A stretch of 64,000 bases of DNA from Pseudomonas sp. B21-015. Its GTDB lineage: Bacteria; Pseudomonadota; Gammaproteobacteria; Pseudomonadales; Pseudomonadaceae. The stretch lies in NCBI RefSeq assembly GCF_024749285.1, contig NZ_CP087196.1:1612001-1676000 (forward strand). The letters are read 5' to 3'. The notes under the pieces are model-generated. The model worked only from the letters and a program-made list of their open reading frames with translations. It was not told the DNA's origin and searched no databases. A program made the translations under genes and the position numbers. This document shows, piece after piece, positions 1-9,091 of the stretch (position 1 is its first letter; every line of letters starts with the position of its first letter).

Positions 1-22
1 CTCGGTTCAACGTTGAATCGAG
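1..22. other. Near-perfect palindrome at window edge
   Basis: The first 22 bases form an inverted repeat centred on TTCAACGTTGAA, flanked by CTCG and CGAG with one mismatched pair. It lies about 140 bases before oprB. It may be the hairpin of a terminator for the upstream gene or an operator; the window edge prevents a decision. No T-run follows on the + strand. Confidence 0.3.
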
Positions 23-164
23 TTGATGCCATCGCAGGCAAGCCAGCTCCCACGCAACCCCGCTCCCATTGGGGGATATGTGGCGGGTGCACGCCATCCG
101 TCGCAATCGATGTAAACCGCGTTAGATAAAAACAGTTAATAAAAATAAAGACGAGGATGTAGGG

Positions 165-1511
165 ATGAAGAAGAAGAACAACGCTCAGCTTATCTGCCAA
201 TTGTCGGCTGTTGCGGCGATGATGCTGGCCGGCAGCGTGCACGCGGCTGACGCGTTCAGCGCCGATTCCAAGTGGATGACGGGGGACTGGGGTGGCGAGC
301 GGACCAAGCTGATCGAGCAAGGTATCGACATCAAGGCCGACTATGTCGGTGAAGTGGGCGGCAACCTGCATGGCGGCTACAACGACGACAAGACGGCACG
401 TTACGCCGACCAGTTTGGTTTGGGCGTGGCGCTGGACCTGCAAAAGCTGTGGGGCTGGGATAACACCCAGGCCAAGATCCAGTTCACCAACCGTAACGGT
501 CAGAACATCTCCAATGACCGCGTCGGCGACCCGCGTGCTGGCACCTTGAGTTCCTCGCAGGAAGTCTACGGCCGTGGCCACATGGTCCGTCTGACCCAGT
601 TGTGGGTCCAGCACCAGTTCCTCGACGGTAAACTGGACGTCAAAGCCGGTTACTTCGGCGAAGGCGAAGACTTCAACACCTTCCCTTGCGAGTTCCAGAA
701 CCTGGCGTTCTGCGGTTCCCAGGCGGGTAACTGGGCGACCGGTATCTGGTACAACTGGCCGGTCATGCAGGCGGCGCTTCGCGTGAAGTACAACATCACG
801 CCTGAGTTCTATGCGCAGATCGGCGCATACAACCAGAACCCGTCGCAACTTGAGCACGGTAACGGCTTCAAGCTCAGCGGCAGTGGTACCAAGGGCACCG
901 TCTTGCCGGTTGAACTGGTCTGGTCACCGAAGGTCAACAACCTGCCGGGCGAATACCGTGTCGGTTACTACAAGAGCACTGCCGACGCCAATGATGTCCG
1001 TGAAGACGACAACGGCAACGATGCAGCGACCACCGGCAACGCCTATCGCAGCCACAACAGCAAGCACGGCTACTGGTTCGTGGCGCAGCAACAACTCACC
1101 AGCCACAACGGTGATGCTTCACGCGGTCTGAACATCGCGGCCAACGCTACCTTCCACGACAAGGACACCAACTTCGTCGACAACTACCAGTCGCTGATGT
1201 TTGTTTACAAGGGCCCGTTTGATGCTCGTCCAAAAGACGACGTCGGGATCGGTTTCTCTCGTATCCATGTCAACGATGACGTGAAGAAAAACGCCGAGTT
1301 GGTCAACGCCGCCAATGGTGTCACCGACTACAACGATCCGCTGTTCGCGCCACTGCGCAGCACCGAGTACAACTACGAGATCAACTACGGTTTCCACGTT
1401 ACCAACTGGTTGACGGTACGTCCTAACCTGCAATACATCACTCACCCAGGTGGTGTGGATGAAGTTGATAACGCGCTGGTGGCCGGCCTGAAAATTCAGT
1501 CGGTGTTCTAA
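165..1511 (+). CDS. oprB: Carbohydrate-selective porin OprB
   Basis: 448-residue outer-membrane porin that lets glucose and related sugars into the periplasm. The N-terminus is a Sec signal peptide (KKKNNAQLI, then a hydrophobic stretch ending AGSVHAAD). The mature part opens with the OprB-typical WMTGDWGGERTKL, followed by aromatic, Gly/Asn-rich beta strands and ends in a terminal Phe (IQSVF), as trimeric porins do. A purine-rich Shine-Dalgarno region (GAGGATGTAGGG) precedes the ATG. A terminator follows at 1550. It is the first gene of a glucose-uptake and Entner-Doudoroff block; the matching sugar ABC transporter genes would be expected just left of the window. Family assignment is firm. 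Confidence 0.93.
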   Translation: MKKKNNAQLICQLSAVAAMMLAGSVHAADAFSADSKWMTGDWGGERTKLIEQGIDIKADYVGEVGGNLHGGYNDDKTARYADQFGLGVALDLQKLWGWDNTQAKIQFTNRNGQNISNDRVGDPRAGTLSSSQEVYGRGHMVRLTQLWVQHQFLDGKLDVKAGYFGEGEDFNTFPCEFQNLAFCGSQAGNWATGIWYNWPVMQAALRVKYNITPEFYAQIGAYNQNPSQLEHGNGFKLSGSGTKGTVLPVELVWSPKVNNLPGEYRVGYYKSTADANDVREDDNGNDAATTGNAYRSHNSKHGYWFVAQQQLTSHNGDASRGLNIAANATFHDKDTNFVDNYQSLMFVYKGPFDARPKDDVGIGFSRIHVNDDVKKNAELVNAANGVTDYNDPLFAPLRSTEYNYEINYGFHVTNWLTVRPNLQYITHPGGVDEVDNALVAGLKIQSVF

Positions 1512-1549
1512 CGCTGTTGCGATAAGCTCCTCTCTATGTGCGCATTTTT

Positions 1550-1579
1550 GCGGACGGCCATGGCTGTCCGCTTTTTTTT
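1550..1579 (+). terminator. Rho-independent terminator after oprB
   Basis: A GC-rich hairpin with arms GCGGAC and GTCCGC around a short GGCCATGGC core is followed by eight T residues. It lies 39 bases after the oprB stop. Confidence 0.85.
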
Positions 1580-1627
1580 GGGGGTGGCGCACCCTCGGGT
1601 GACAGATGATTTTCAGGACCGTGGCAC

Positions 1628-2527
1628 ATGCTTGAGCATCCGCTACAACGCTTCTTCAAATCCTTGCGCGAACGTCCGGTGTTTGCGTGGGAGCGCTATC
1701 AGATGCGCGATGTGCTGGTGATTGACCATCCGCTGTGTCAAGCGGTGTTCAGTCGTCAGGGCGCGCAGTTGCTGCACTTCCAGCCAAAGGGGCAGAAACC
1801 CTGGCTGTGGTGCGCGGCGAAATGGCCTCATGTCGGTGCGATTCGCGGCGGCGTGCCGGTGTGCTGGCCTTGGTACGGCCGCCATCCAAGCGAAAACGCC
1901 TGGCCGTCCCATGGCTGGGCGCGCCTGCTCGACTGGAAACTGCTCGACAGCACCAGTGATGACGATGGTGTGCACCTGCACTGGCAGTTACAGCTGTGCG
2001 ACTGGCAAGTGGACTTGCACGCGCACCTGGGCGAGCGCATGGATTTGCACCTGAGCACCGAGCATCAGGACGACATGCCGTGCCAGTTGAGCCAGGCGTT
2101 GCACGCCTATTGGCGTATTGGCGACGTGGGTGAGGTAGCGCTGTCCGGGCTCGACGGCGCGCAAGGCTACGACCAGTTGAACCGTCAGGTTTGCCAGCAG
2201 GAAGGTGAGTTGCGGGTCGATGGCGGGTGTCAGCGAGTGTTCCAGCATGACGGCGAATTACAGCTCAAGGACCACGCCTGGCAGCGGCAATTGTGCATCG
2301 ACACCGGTGACCATGCGGACACGGTGGTCTGGCATCCGGGCTCGCGGCCGCTGTTGGGGGTGAGCTGGAACGAGGTTTTAGAGTTCGTCTGTGTGGAAGC
2401 GGCCAGCGGCGGCACCGACAGCCTGTGCCTGGCACCGGGGGAGCGGGCACATTTGAGTTTGCAGGCGAGGGTGATCGTTCCCACGCTCGGCGTGGGAATG
2501 CCTCAAGGGACGCTCCGCGTCCAGTGA
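1628..2527 (+). CDS. D-hexose-6-phosphate mutarotase (YeaD-like)
   Basis: 299-residue cytoplasmic aldose-1-epimerase-fold enzyme, expected to interconvert the anomers of glucose 6-phosphate before Zwf. Seen: the IRGGVPVCWPWYG stretch, the SHGWAR motif carrying the catalytic His, and a C-terminal WNEVLEFVCVEAA with the likely catalytic Glu. It sits between oprB and hexR, the usual place in pseudomonads. Odd point: the last 19 codons (from 2471) and the stop come from a long inverted repeat (2474-2574), so the tail VIVPTLGVGMPQ... is repeat-encoded and probably not functional. Confidence 0.88.
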   Translation: MLEHPLQRFFKSLRERPVFAWERYQMRDVLVIDHPLCQAVFSRQGAQLLHFQPKGQKPWLWCAAKWPHVGAIRGGVPVCWPWYGRHPSENAWPSHGWARLLDWKLLDSTSDDDGVHLHWQLQLCDWQVDLHAHLGERMDLHLSTEHQDDMPCQLSQALHAYWRIGDVGEVALSGLDGAQGYDQLNRQVCQQEGELRVDGGCQRVFQHDGELQLKDHAWQRQLCIDTGDHADTVVWHPGSRPLLGVSWNEVLEFVCVEAASGGTDSLCLAPGERAHLSLQARVIVPTLGVGMPQGTLRVQ

Positions 2528-2574
2528 CGCGGAGCGTCACGGGCTGCGTTCCCACGCGGGAGCGTGGGAACGAT
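2474..2574. repeat. Long inverted repeat (ATCGTTCCCACGC type)
   Basis: Outer arms ATCGTTCCCACGCTC and GAGCGTGGGAACGAT enclose a second inverted repeat, GACGCTCCGCGTC / GACGCGGAGCGTC. A near copy lies at 23894-24002. It overlaps the 3' end of the mutarotase gene and supplies its stop codon. Confidence 0.85.
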
Positions 2575-2583
2575 CATGGTGGG

Positions 2584-3453
2584 TTAATTAAACTCATCCC
2601 CAATCGGATACCGACTGGCATTCAGGCTTTCCTTGATCTTGCGCAAATGCGGCTGGAAATCCACGCCCCGGCGCAAGGTCATGCCGGTGGCCAACACATC
2701 GAGCACGGTCAACTGAATGATCCGTGACGTCATCGGCATGTAGATATCGGTGTCTTCCGGCAACGGGATGTTCAGGCTCAGGGTACTGGCCTTGGCCAGC
2801 GGCGAACCCTCAGCCGTCAGGCCCAGTACCGAAGCGCCGTTTTCCCGGGCGATGCGCGCCACTTCCACCAGTTCGCGGGTGCGGCCGGTGTAGGAAATGA
2901 TTACGAACAACTCACCGGTGTGGGCCACCGAGGCAATCATGCGTTGCATCAGCACATCGGCATGCGCAGTGACCGCGAGGTTGAAGCGGAAGAACTTGTG
3001 CTGCGCATCCAGCGCCACCGGGGCCGAGGCGCCGAGGCCGAAGAAGTGGATTTGTCGCGCCTGGATCAACAGGTCGACGGCGCGGCTGATCAGGTTCGGG
3101 TCCAGGGCCTGGCAGGCGCTGTCCAGGGACGCGATGGCGCTGCCAAAGATTTTTTGGGTGTAGGCTTCCGGATTGTCGTCGGCTTCCACCGCACGGCTGA
3201 CATACGCCGCGCCACTGGCCAGGCTCTGTGCCAGTTGCAGTTTCAGTTCCGGGTAGCCGCTGACACCGAACGAGCGGCAGAAACGGTTGACCGTCGGCTC
3301 GCTGACCTTTGAAGCCTGGGCGAGGGCGGCGATGCTGAACCGGGTGGCTTGCTGCGGGTTGAGCAGGATCACTTCGGCGACTTTGCGTTCTGCCTTGTTC
3401 AGGTCTTCAAGGCGATTCTGGATCTGTTCCAGTAAATTTCGCACGCGGTCCAT
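2584..3453 (-). CDS. hexR: Transcriptional regulator HexR
   Basis: 289-residue RpiR-family repressor of glucose catabolism. An N-terminal helix-turn-helix domain (about residues 1-77, including the [23 protein letters not shown] recognition region) is followed by a SIS sugar-phosphate-binding domain (about 125-265, [14 protein letters not shown] and [12 protein letters not shown]). In this family KDPG releases the protein from DNA. It is divergent from zwf, with a 218-base gap holding a HexR-type operator at 3591. It likely controls zwf-pgl-eda and itself. Strong call from sequence and context. Confidence 0.95.
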   Translation of the reverse strand: MDRVRNLLEQIQNRLEDLNKAERKVAEVILLNPQQATRFSIAALAQASKVSEPTVNRFCRSFGVSGYPELKLQLAQSLASGAAYVSRAVEADDNPEAYTQKIFGSAIASLDSACQALDPNLISRAVDLLIQARQIHFFGLGASAPVALDAQHKFFRFNLAVTAHADVLMQRMIASVAHTGELFVIISYTGRTRELVEVARIARENGASVLGLTAEGSPLAKASTLSLNIPLPEDTDIYMPMTSRIIQLTVLDVLATGMTLRRGVDFQPHLRKIKESLNASRYPIGDEFN

Positions 3454-3590
3454 ATGGGGTTCCTAGATTCACCTGCGCAAACAAGCGCTCGGCTATGCAA
3501 ATTGGGCCTTTGATACGGCCTGTAACGGTGGCCTATCCTACTGATGGCTCCGACCGACCACCACTCGGAATCTATATTTTGCGAAAATGT

Positions 3591-3606
3591 TGTGGTTATT
3601 ACTACA
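3591..3606. promoter_or_regulatory. HexR-type operator between hexR and zwf
   Basis: TGTGGTTATTACTACA is a 16-bp imperfect palindrome: TGTGGT, four A/T bases, ACTACA, with one mismatched pair. It resembles the TGTARTWWWWYTACA-like sites bound by HexR in gammaproteobacteria. It lies 66 bases before the zwf ATG. The match to the family site is from memory; the palindrome itself is seen. Confidence 0.65.
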
Positions 3607-3671
3607 TTTTCCCTTGAGTGATGCCTTGAAAAAAGGTATTTGTAGCTTAACTTGATAAAAGAACAAACATC

Positions 3672-5141
3672 ATGCCTTCGATTACGGTTGAACCGTGCAC
3701 CTTTGCCTTGTTCGGCGCTCTCGGCGATCTCGCCCTGCGCAAGCTGTTTCCTGCCCTTTATCAACTCGATGGCGCCGGCCTGCTTCATGAGGATACGCGC
3801 ATTATCGCGCTGGCCCGTGAACCCGGCAGCGAGCAACAGCATCTGGCATTCATTGCCACCGAGCTGCGCCGCTACGTAGGCGCCAAAGAGCTGGATGAAG
3901 CTGTACTCGAGCGCTTCCTGGCCCGTTTGAGCTACTTGCACGTCGACTTCCTCAAGGCTGACGATTACGTCGCCCTGGCCGAGCAGGCCGGCAGCGCCCA
4001 GCGGATGATTGCCTACTTCGCCACGCCGGCGGCGGTTTACGGCGCCATTTGCGAGAACCTGTCGAAGGTCGGCCTGACCGAAAACACCCGCGTGGTGCTG
4101 GAAAAGCCCATCGGCTCGGACCTGGAGTCCTCGCGCAAGGTCAACGACGCCGTGGCGCAGTTCTTCCCGGAGAACCGCACCTACCGCATCGACCACTACC
4201 TGGGTAAAGAGACCGTACAAAACCTGATCGCCCTGCGTTTCGCCAACAGCCTGTTCGAAACCCAGTGGAACCAGAATTACATCTCCCACGTGGAAATCAC
4301 CGTGGCCGAGCAGGTCGGTATCGAAGGCCGCTGGGGTTACTTCGACAAGGCCGGCCAGCTGCGGGACATGATCCAGAATCACCTGCTGCAACTGCTCTGC
4401 CTGATCGCCATGGACCCGCCGGCCGACCTGTCCGCCGACAGCATCCGCGACGAGAAAGTCAAAGTGCTCAAGGCGCTGGCGCCGATCAGCCCGGAAGGCC
4501 TGACCACTCAGGTGGTGCGCGGCCAGTACATCGCCGGCCACAGCGAAGGCAAATCGGTGCCGGGGTATCTGGAGGAGCCTAATTCCAACACCCAGAGCGA
4601 CACCGAGACCTTCGTCGCCCTGCGTGCCGACATTCGCAACTGGCGCTGGGCCGGCGTGCCGTTTTACCTGCGCACCGGCAAACGCATGCCGCAGAAGCTG
4701 TCGCAGATCGTCATCCACTTCAAGGAGCCGTCGCACTACATCTTCGCTCCCGAACAGCGCTTGCAGATCAGCAACAAGCTGATCATCCGCCTGCAACCGG
4801 ATGAAGGCATTTCCTTGCGCGTGATGACCAAAGAACAAGGCCTGGACAAGGGCATGCAGCTGCGCAGCGGTCCGTTGCAGCTGAATTTTTCCGACACCTG
4901 GCGTAGCGCGCGGATTCCCGATGCCTACGAGCGGTTGTTGCTGGAAGTGATGCGTGGCAATCAGAACCTGTTTGTCCGTAAAGATGAAATCGAAGCCGCG
5001 TGGAAGTGGTGTGACCAGTTGATCGCCGGGTGGAAAAAATCCGGTGATGCGCCCAAGCCGTACGCGGCCGGGTCCTGGGGGCCGATGAGCTCCATTGCAC
5101 TGATCACGCGGGACGGGAGGTCGTGGTATGGCGATATCTGA
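3672..5141 (+). CDS. zwf: Glucose-6-phosphate 1-dehydrogenase
   Basis: 489-residue dehydrogenase oxidising glucose 6-phosphate to 6-phosphogluconolactone, first step of the Entner-Doudoroff route. Seen: the nucleotide-binding loop [11 protein letters not shown] near residue 14, the active-site motif RIDHYLGKE near residue 173, and the EKPIGSD motif. Length is normal for the family. Its end overlaps the start of pgl by 14 bases, indicating an operon and translational coupling. Regulation by HexR is inferred from the operator at 3591. Confidence 0.97.
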   Translation: MPSITVEPCTFALFGALGDLALRKLFPALYQLDGAGLLHEDTRIIALAREPGSEQQHLAFIATELRRYVGAKELDEAVLERFLARLSYLHVDFLKADDYVALAEQAGSAQRMIAYFATPAAVYGAICENLSKVGLTENTRVVLEKPIGSDLESSRKVNDAVAQFFPENRTYRIDHYLGKETVQNLIALRFANSLFETQWNQNYISHVEITVAEQVGIEGRWGYFDKAGQLRDMIQNHLLQLLCLIAMDPPADLSADSIRDEKVKVLKALAPISPEGLTTQVVRGQYIAGHSEGKSVPGYLEEPNSNTQSDTETFVALRADIRNWRWAGVPFYLRTGKRMPQKLSQIVIHFKEPSHYIFAPEQRLQISNKLIIRLQPDEGISLRVMTKEQGLDKGMQLRSGPLQLNFSDTWRSARIPDAYERLLLEVMRGNQNLFVRKDEIEAAWKWCDQLIAGWKKSGDAPKPYAAGSWGPMSSIALITRDGRSWYGDI

Positions 5142-5841
5142 ATTGAAGCTGCCTCAGGGCGTCAGCGCCCATGAGTTCAAAAGCCCGGTGCTGTTGGCCG
5201 AAGGCCTGGCATTGACGGTAGCCAGACAACTGAGCGACGCGATCGCTGCACAGGGCGCCGCGACGCTGGTGGTGTCCGGTGGACGCAGCCCGGTGGCGTT
5301 TTTCCAGCATCTGGCCAAGCAGGCGCTGGACTGGTCGAAGGTGGTGGTCAGCCTGGCTGACGAGCGCTGGGTGCCGGTAGAGCATGCCGACAGCAATGCC
5401 GGCCTGCTCAAGCGTTACCTGTTGCAAGGCCCGGCGGCCAAGGCCCAGTTCCTGAGCCTCTACAGTGCCACCGCCAACCTGGAGCAGGCCGCCGAGCAGG
5501 CTGATCGCTTGCTCGCCGAATTGCCGCCGATCGACGTGCTGGTGCTGGGCATGGGCGATGACGGTCACACCGCGTCGCTGTTCCCCAACAGCCCGAACCT
5601 GGCCGACGCCTTGAAAATCGACGGCAGCCGTCGCTGCTGGCCGATGCTGGCGCCGACCGTGCCGCATCAGCGCCTGACCATGAGTCGTGCGCTGCTGGCT
5701 TCGGCCAAGCACACCGTTCTATCGATTTCCGGTCAGTCCAAACTGACCACCCTGAGTGCCGCACTGGCCGGTGACGATGTCGCCGCCATGCCGATTCGGG
5801 CGTTTCTGCAACCTACGTTAGAGATTTACTGGTGCCCATGA
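5128..5841 (+). CDS. pgl: 6-phosphogluconolactonase
   Basis: 237-residue NagB/RpiA-fold hydrolase converting 6-phosphogluconolactone to 6-phosphogluconate. Seen: [13 protein letters not shown] near the N-terminus, SLADERWVP in the middle, and the family signature [13 protein letters not shown]. The start lies inside the zwf 3' end, preceded by GGGACGGGAGG. The stop overlaps the region where eda begins. It is the second gene of zwf-pgl-eda. Confidence 0.96.
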   Translation: MAISELKLPQGVSAHEFKSPVLLAEGLALTVARQLSDAIAAQGAATLVVSGGRSPVAFFQHLAKQALDWSKVVVSLADERWVPVEHADSNAGLLKRYLLQGPAAKAQFLSLYSATANLEQAAEQADRLLAELPPIDVLVLGMGDDGHTASLFPNSPNLADALKIDGSRRCWPMLAPTVPHQRLTMSRALLASAKHTVLSISGQSKLTTLSAALAGDDVAAMPIRAFLQPTLEIYWCP

Positions 5842-5858
5842 ACCAAGGATCAGCCGCT

Positions 5859-6524
5859 ATGACAAACACATCCCCGACCGTTTCCATGGCGGACAAAGTT
5901 GCCCTGATCGACAGCCTCTGCGCCAGGGCGCGGATCCTGCCGGTGATCACCATCGCTCGTGAACAGGACGTGCTGCCGTTGGCCGACGCCCTGGCGGCCG
6001 GTGGCCTGACGGCGCTGGAAGTGACCCTGCGTTCGCAGTTCGGCCTCAAGGCGATCCAGATCTTGCGCGCGCAGCGTCCAGAGCTGGTGACCGGCGCCGG
6101 CACCGTGCTCGATCGCAGCATGTTGGTCGCTGCCGAAGCGGCCGGTTCGCAGTTCATCGTGACGCCGGGCATCACCCGTGATCTGCTCGAAGCCAGTGTC
6201 GACAGCCCGATCCCGCTGTTGCCGGGCATCAGCAATGCCTCCGGCATCATGGAAGGCTATAGCCTGGGTTATCGCCGCTTCAAGCTGTTCCCGGCGGAAG
6301 TCAGCGGCGGCGTCGCGGCTATCAAGGCCCTGGGCGGCCCGTTCGGCGAAGTTAAATTCTGCCCGACCGGCGGCGTCAGCCCGGCCAACATCAAGAGCTA
6401 CATGGCGTTGAAAAACGTGATGTGCGTGGGCGGTAGCTGGATGCTTGACCCCGAGTGGATCAAGAACGGCGACTGGGCCCGCATCCAGGAGTGCACCGCC
6501 GAGGCGTTGGCTCTGCTGGACTGA
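5859..6524 (+). CDS. eda: KDPG/KHG aldolase (Entner-Doudoroff)
   Basis: 221-residue aldolase splitting 2-keto-3-deoxy-6-phosphogluconate into pyruvate and glyceraldehyde 3-phosphate. Seen: ALEVTLRS with the catalytic Glu, TGAGTVLD, and FKLFPAE with the Schiff-base Lys. In-frame starts exist at 5832 (GTG) and 5838 (ATG), but the ATG at 5859 is preceded by AAGGA at a good distance and gives the usual N-terminus (MTNTSPTVSMADK). It is last in the zwf-pgl-eda operon, and a strong terminator follows. Confidence 0.95.
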   Translation: MTNTSPTVSMADKVALIDSLCARARILPVITIAREQDVLPLADALAAGGLTALEVTLRSQFGLKAIQILRAQRPELVTGAGTVLDRSMLVAAEAAGSQFIVTPGITRDLLEASVDSPIPLLPGISNASGIMEGYSLGYRRFKLFPAEVSGGVAAIKALGGPFGEVKFCPTGGVSPANIKSYMALKNVMCVGGSWMLDPEWIKNGDWARIQECTAEALALLD

Positions 6525-6568
6525 TTGAACGGATTTACCAAACACTTCGTTGTGTGTTCTACGGCTTT

Positions 6569-6601
6569 ACGGTGCGCTTGGTCGGTGCACCGTTTTTTTT
6601 T
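6569..6601 (+). terminator. Terminator of zwf-pgl-eda
   Basis: Arms ACGGTGC and GCACCGT enclose an 11-base loop and are followed by eight or nine T residues, 45 bases after the eda stop. Confidence 0.9.
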
Positions 6602-6618
6602 GCCTGAAATAAAACCCC

Positions 6619-6724
6619 TGTGGGAGTGGGCTTGCTCGCGAAGGGGCCGTCACATTCAATGCAGATGTTGACTGTCAGACCGCTTTCGCGAGCAAGTCGG
6701 ATCGCCGCACCGCCGCTTCCACAG
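6619..6724. repeat. Paired REP element
   Basis: TGTGGGAGTGGGCTTGCTCGCGAA and a degenerate reverse copy (TTCGCGAGCAAGTCGG... TTCCACAG) stand head to head about 50 bases apart. This is the layout of Pseudomonas REP doublets (REPINs). The right copy carries an extra internal stretch. Confidence 0.8.
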
Positions 6725-6804
6725 GACATCATGCGATACATAGTTACCGCATCTCGCCGCACGTCCAGCGTTAACCTGCGTTCATCTTATGGAAAGAGAA
6801 CGTC

Positions 6805-7530
6805 ATGGACGACAACACTGCGATTTCATCCCCTTCACCGGTTTATCAACTGTCACCCGAACAGGTCGCCGGTCCGTATTTTCGAAATCCAAAACTGATC
6901 AGACGAAACATCAGCGAAGGCATGGATGGCATTCCCTTGGTGTTGCGGCTGACGATCGTCGATGCCATGACCGGTCAACCGGTCACGGGGGCCGTGGTCG
7001 ATATCTGGCATTGCAACGCACGCGGGGCGTATTCGGGCTGGAGCAAGGTCAACCCGGATAAGGAAGTCGATGTGGGTGATATCGGGTCGATCCCGCGCAC
7101 CGACGACGATACCTATCTGCGCGGTGGGCAATTCTCGGACAAAAAGGGCATCGTGCGGTTTATCACGATTTATCCGGGGTTCTATGCCAGCCGCGCTCTG
7201 CACATTCACGTCGCGGTACGAATCACTGCCGGCAACAACTATCTGGAAGAGCGGCATGTCGCCTGGGTCGGCCAGCTGTACTTTCCCGAGGTGGTGTCGA
7301 GGTCGGTCCTCAATGCCAGAGAGTACAGCGGCCGCGTGGTATCACCGCTGAGCAACGATGAAGATTTTCACTATAGACACCATGGCGGCGAAGCCTCGAC
7401 CCTGAATATTCACACCATAGGTCGAGACTCGAAGGAGGATGGCTTTTTCGGGCACATCACCATCGGTGTCGACACGTTTGCGCTGTCATCGCAGATCAAA
7501 CCCGAGGACTTCGACAAGTACACCGTGTGA
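6805..7530 (+). CDS. Intradiol ring-cleavage dioxygenase
   Basis: 241-residue non-haem Fe(III) dioxygenase of the protocatechuate/catechol family. Seen: QVAGPYF near the N-terminus, VVDIWHCNARGAYSG with the first metal Tyr, then PGFY with the second Tyr and HIHV with both metal His, so the 2-Tyr/2-His iron site is intact. An AAGAGAA Shine-Dalgarno precedes the ATG. It stands alone, without pca or cat genes, so the aromatic substrate cannot be told; stand-alone members of this type are often annotated only by family. The stop lies two bases from the convergent aminotransferase remnant. Confidence 0.85.
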   Translation: MDDNTAISSPSPVYQLSPEQVAGPYFRNPKLIRRNISEGMDGIPLVLRLTIVDAMTGQPVTGAVVDIWHCNARGAYSGWSKVNPDKEVDVGDIGSIPRTDDDTYLRGGQFSDKKGIVRFITIYPGFYASRALHIHVAVRITAGNNYLEERHVAWVGQLYFPEVVSRSVLNAREYSGRVVSPLSNDEDFHYRHHGGEASTLNIHTIGRDSKEDGFFGHITIGVDTFALSSQIKPEDFDKYTV

Positions 7531-7532
7531 CG

Positions 7533-7986
7533 TCAGCGCAATTCGCTCAGCGCCCGGGCCAGCACATCCATGTCGGCTGCTGTGGTGGTGAGCCCCGGTG
7601 TAATGCGAATGCACGGGCCACTCGCCGCGCCGCTGCGCGCCACGGTAAACAGGTTGTAGTCGTTGAGCAGGCGCTCGACCATCGCCTGTTGGTCGGCATG
7701 CCGGGTAAAGCGCATCGAGGTGATGCCGCAATACAGGCGTGGGTCATCCGGGGTCCAGCTGCGTGCGAATCTCGACGCTTTCGCCCTGTTCGAAGCGCTG
7801 GCGCACATGCACCGAGTTGCCGCGGTTGATGAGTTCGATGTTGCGCTGATACTCCTCGACCACAGTGCGTGACATGCGCCCGAAGTAACCGTTCTCCAGG
7901 TTCAGGGGGCCGGGTTCGACAGCGTAGCGATCGGCAAAGGTCTGCCAAAAGACTTCATCACGGGCACGGCGGGTGTTATCGGGCAT
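7533..7986 (-). pseudogene. Class V aminotransferase, internally deleted
   Basis: Two pieces of one PLP-dependent class V aminotransferase (isopenicillin N epimerase-like) are joined out of frame. The 5' piece (7986-7744) encodes a normal N-terminus (RDEVFWQTFADRYAV, NLENGYFGRMS) and stops soon after RFEQGESVEIRTQL. The 3' piece, in another frame up to about 7765, encodes the normal end (DPRLYCGITSMRFTRH, NLFTVARSG, GPCIRITPGLT). Together they make about 150 codons where the family has roughly 400, and the PLP-lysine region is missing. A large internal deletion is inferred; the product would be inactive. Confidence 0.8.
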
Positions 7987-8011
7987 GGGCTACTTGGTGA
8001 GGTAGAACGGG

Positions 8012-8251
8012 TCAGTGACGAGGGGCGGGTTTGCCGTGTTTGACACGCAGCGGTTCGAGCAGCTCCGACAAGCCGTTGTGGTCGATTTCCTGCATCAAGG
8101 CCAGCAAACCGCCCAGTTCACCGTGAGGGAAACCTTCGCGGGCGAACCAGTTCAGGTACTGGCCGGGCAGGTCAGCGATGATGCGGCCCTTGTATTTGCC
8201 GAAGGGCATTTCACGGGTAATCAACAGTTCGAGCTTTTCGGGATTCATCAT
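8012..8251 (-). CDS. DUF3820 family protein
   Basis: 79-residue small cytoplasmic protein. Seen: MPFGKYKGRIIADLPGQYLNWFAREGFPHGELG, the hallmark of DUF3820, sometimes labelled putative quorum-sensing-regulated virulence factor. An open frame extends to 8290, but that start lacks a ribosome site, and the MMNPEKLEL start at 8251 (or 8248) fits the family better. Its biochemical role is unknown. Confidence 0.75.
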   Translation of the reverse strand: MMNPEKLELLITREMPFGKYKGRIIADLPGQYLNWFAREGFPHGELGGLLALMQEIDHNGLSELLEPLRVKHGKPAPRH

Positions 8252-8451
8252 CAGTCGTCTTGATTCAAACAGTCTGGAAAATACAGGCATTCTGCATGCA
8301 GGCCAAATGACAGATCATGCAAAAGAAGCGGATACAGATTTCGCCTTGAAAACTAACTTATTGAAATATAAGTAAAAAGTAATCAATTCAAAGCTGGCAT
8401 GGCGGGTGCAACGCCTTATTGCATCTTTCATCAACCGTAAGGAATTGAAAA

Positions 8452-8919
8452 ATGACCAACATCAACAAAGAAGCGATCTCTGTACTCAACGACCTGATTG
8501 AAACCAGCAAAGACGGTCAGGAAGGGTTCAAGACTTGCGCTGAAGACATCAAGCATCCAGAACTCAAAACCCTGTTCGTTCAGCGCTCCAGCGACTGCGC
8601 CACTGCCGCTGCCGAGTTACAGGCTATGGTGCGTTCCCTGGGCGGTGATCCGGAAACCTCCACCAGTGTCAGTGGCGATCTGCACCGTCGCTGGGTCGAC
8701 GTGAAGGCGATGTTCACCGGCAAGGATGAAGAAGCAGTGCTGAACGAAGCCGAACGCGGTGAAGACCATGCGCTGAAGGCTTACAAAAAAGCGCTGGAGA
8801 AAATCAACAAGGACAACCTGGTGGGCATTCGTGACATCGTTGAACGCCAGTACCACGGCGTGCAACGCAACCACGATCAGGTGAAAGCCCTGCGCAACCA
8901 GGCTCGCGCACGCTCGTAA
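8452..8919 (+). CDS. PA2169-type four-helix-bundle protein
   Basis: 155-residue all-helical, ferritin-like protein of the PA2169/DUF2383 family. Seen: the N-terminal SVLNDLIETSKDGQEGFKTC and the acidic EAERGEDHALKAYKKAL helix. Upstream is an A+T-rich promoter-like stretch and a TAAGGAA ribosome site. The family is associated with stress or stationary-phase functions in pseudomonads, but its reaction is not established. Confidence 0.85.
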   Translation: MTNINKEAISVLNDLIETSKDGQEGFKTCAEDIKHPELKTLFVQRSSDCATAAAELQAMVRSLGGDPETSTSVSGDLHRRWVDVKAMFTGKDEEAVLNEAERGEDHALKAYKKALEKINKDNLVGIRDIVERQYHGVQRNHDQVKALRNQARARS

Positions 8920-8925
8920 GTTCGA

Positions 8926-9061
8926 CCTGTGGCGAGGGAGCTTGCTCCCGTTGGGGGGCGCAGCGCCCCCTAAATCAAACACCGCGTTGGATCTGATCAA
9001 GCGCGGTGACAGGTTTACGACTGCTGCGCAGCCGAACGGGAGCAAGCTCCCTCGCCACAGG
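8926..9061. repeat. Paired REP element (GAGGGAGCTTGCTCCC type)
   Basis: Outer arms CCTGTGGCGAGGGAGCTTGC and its reverse complement (GCAAGCTCCCTCGCCACAGG) bracket about 95 bases that include a second inverted repeat, GGGGGGCGCAGCGCCCCC. It is a different REP family from the GGGCTTGCTCGCGA copies elsewhere in the window. Confidence 0.85.
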
Positions 9062-9091
9062 CAAGGCCTCTCATCACAAGGGAGCGATGAA

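Noticed and set aside
3399..4838. 479-codon antisense frame over zwf
   Set aside because: The + strand encodes Zwf with all motifs; the antisense frame also overlaps the HexR operator and the hexR start.
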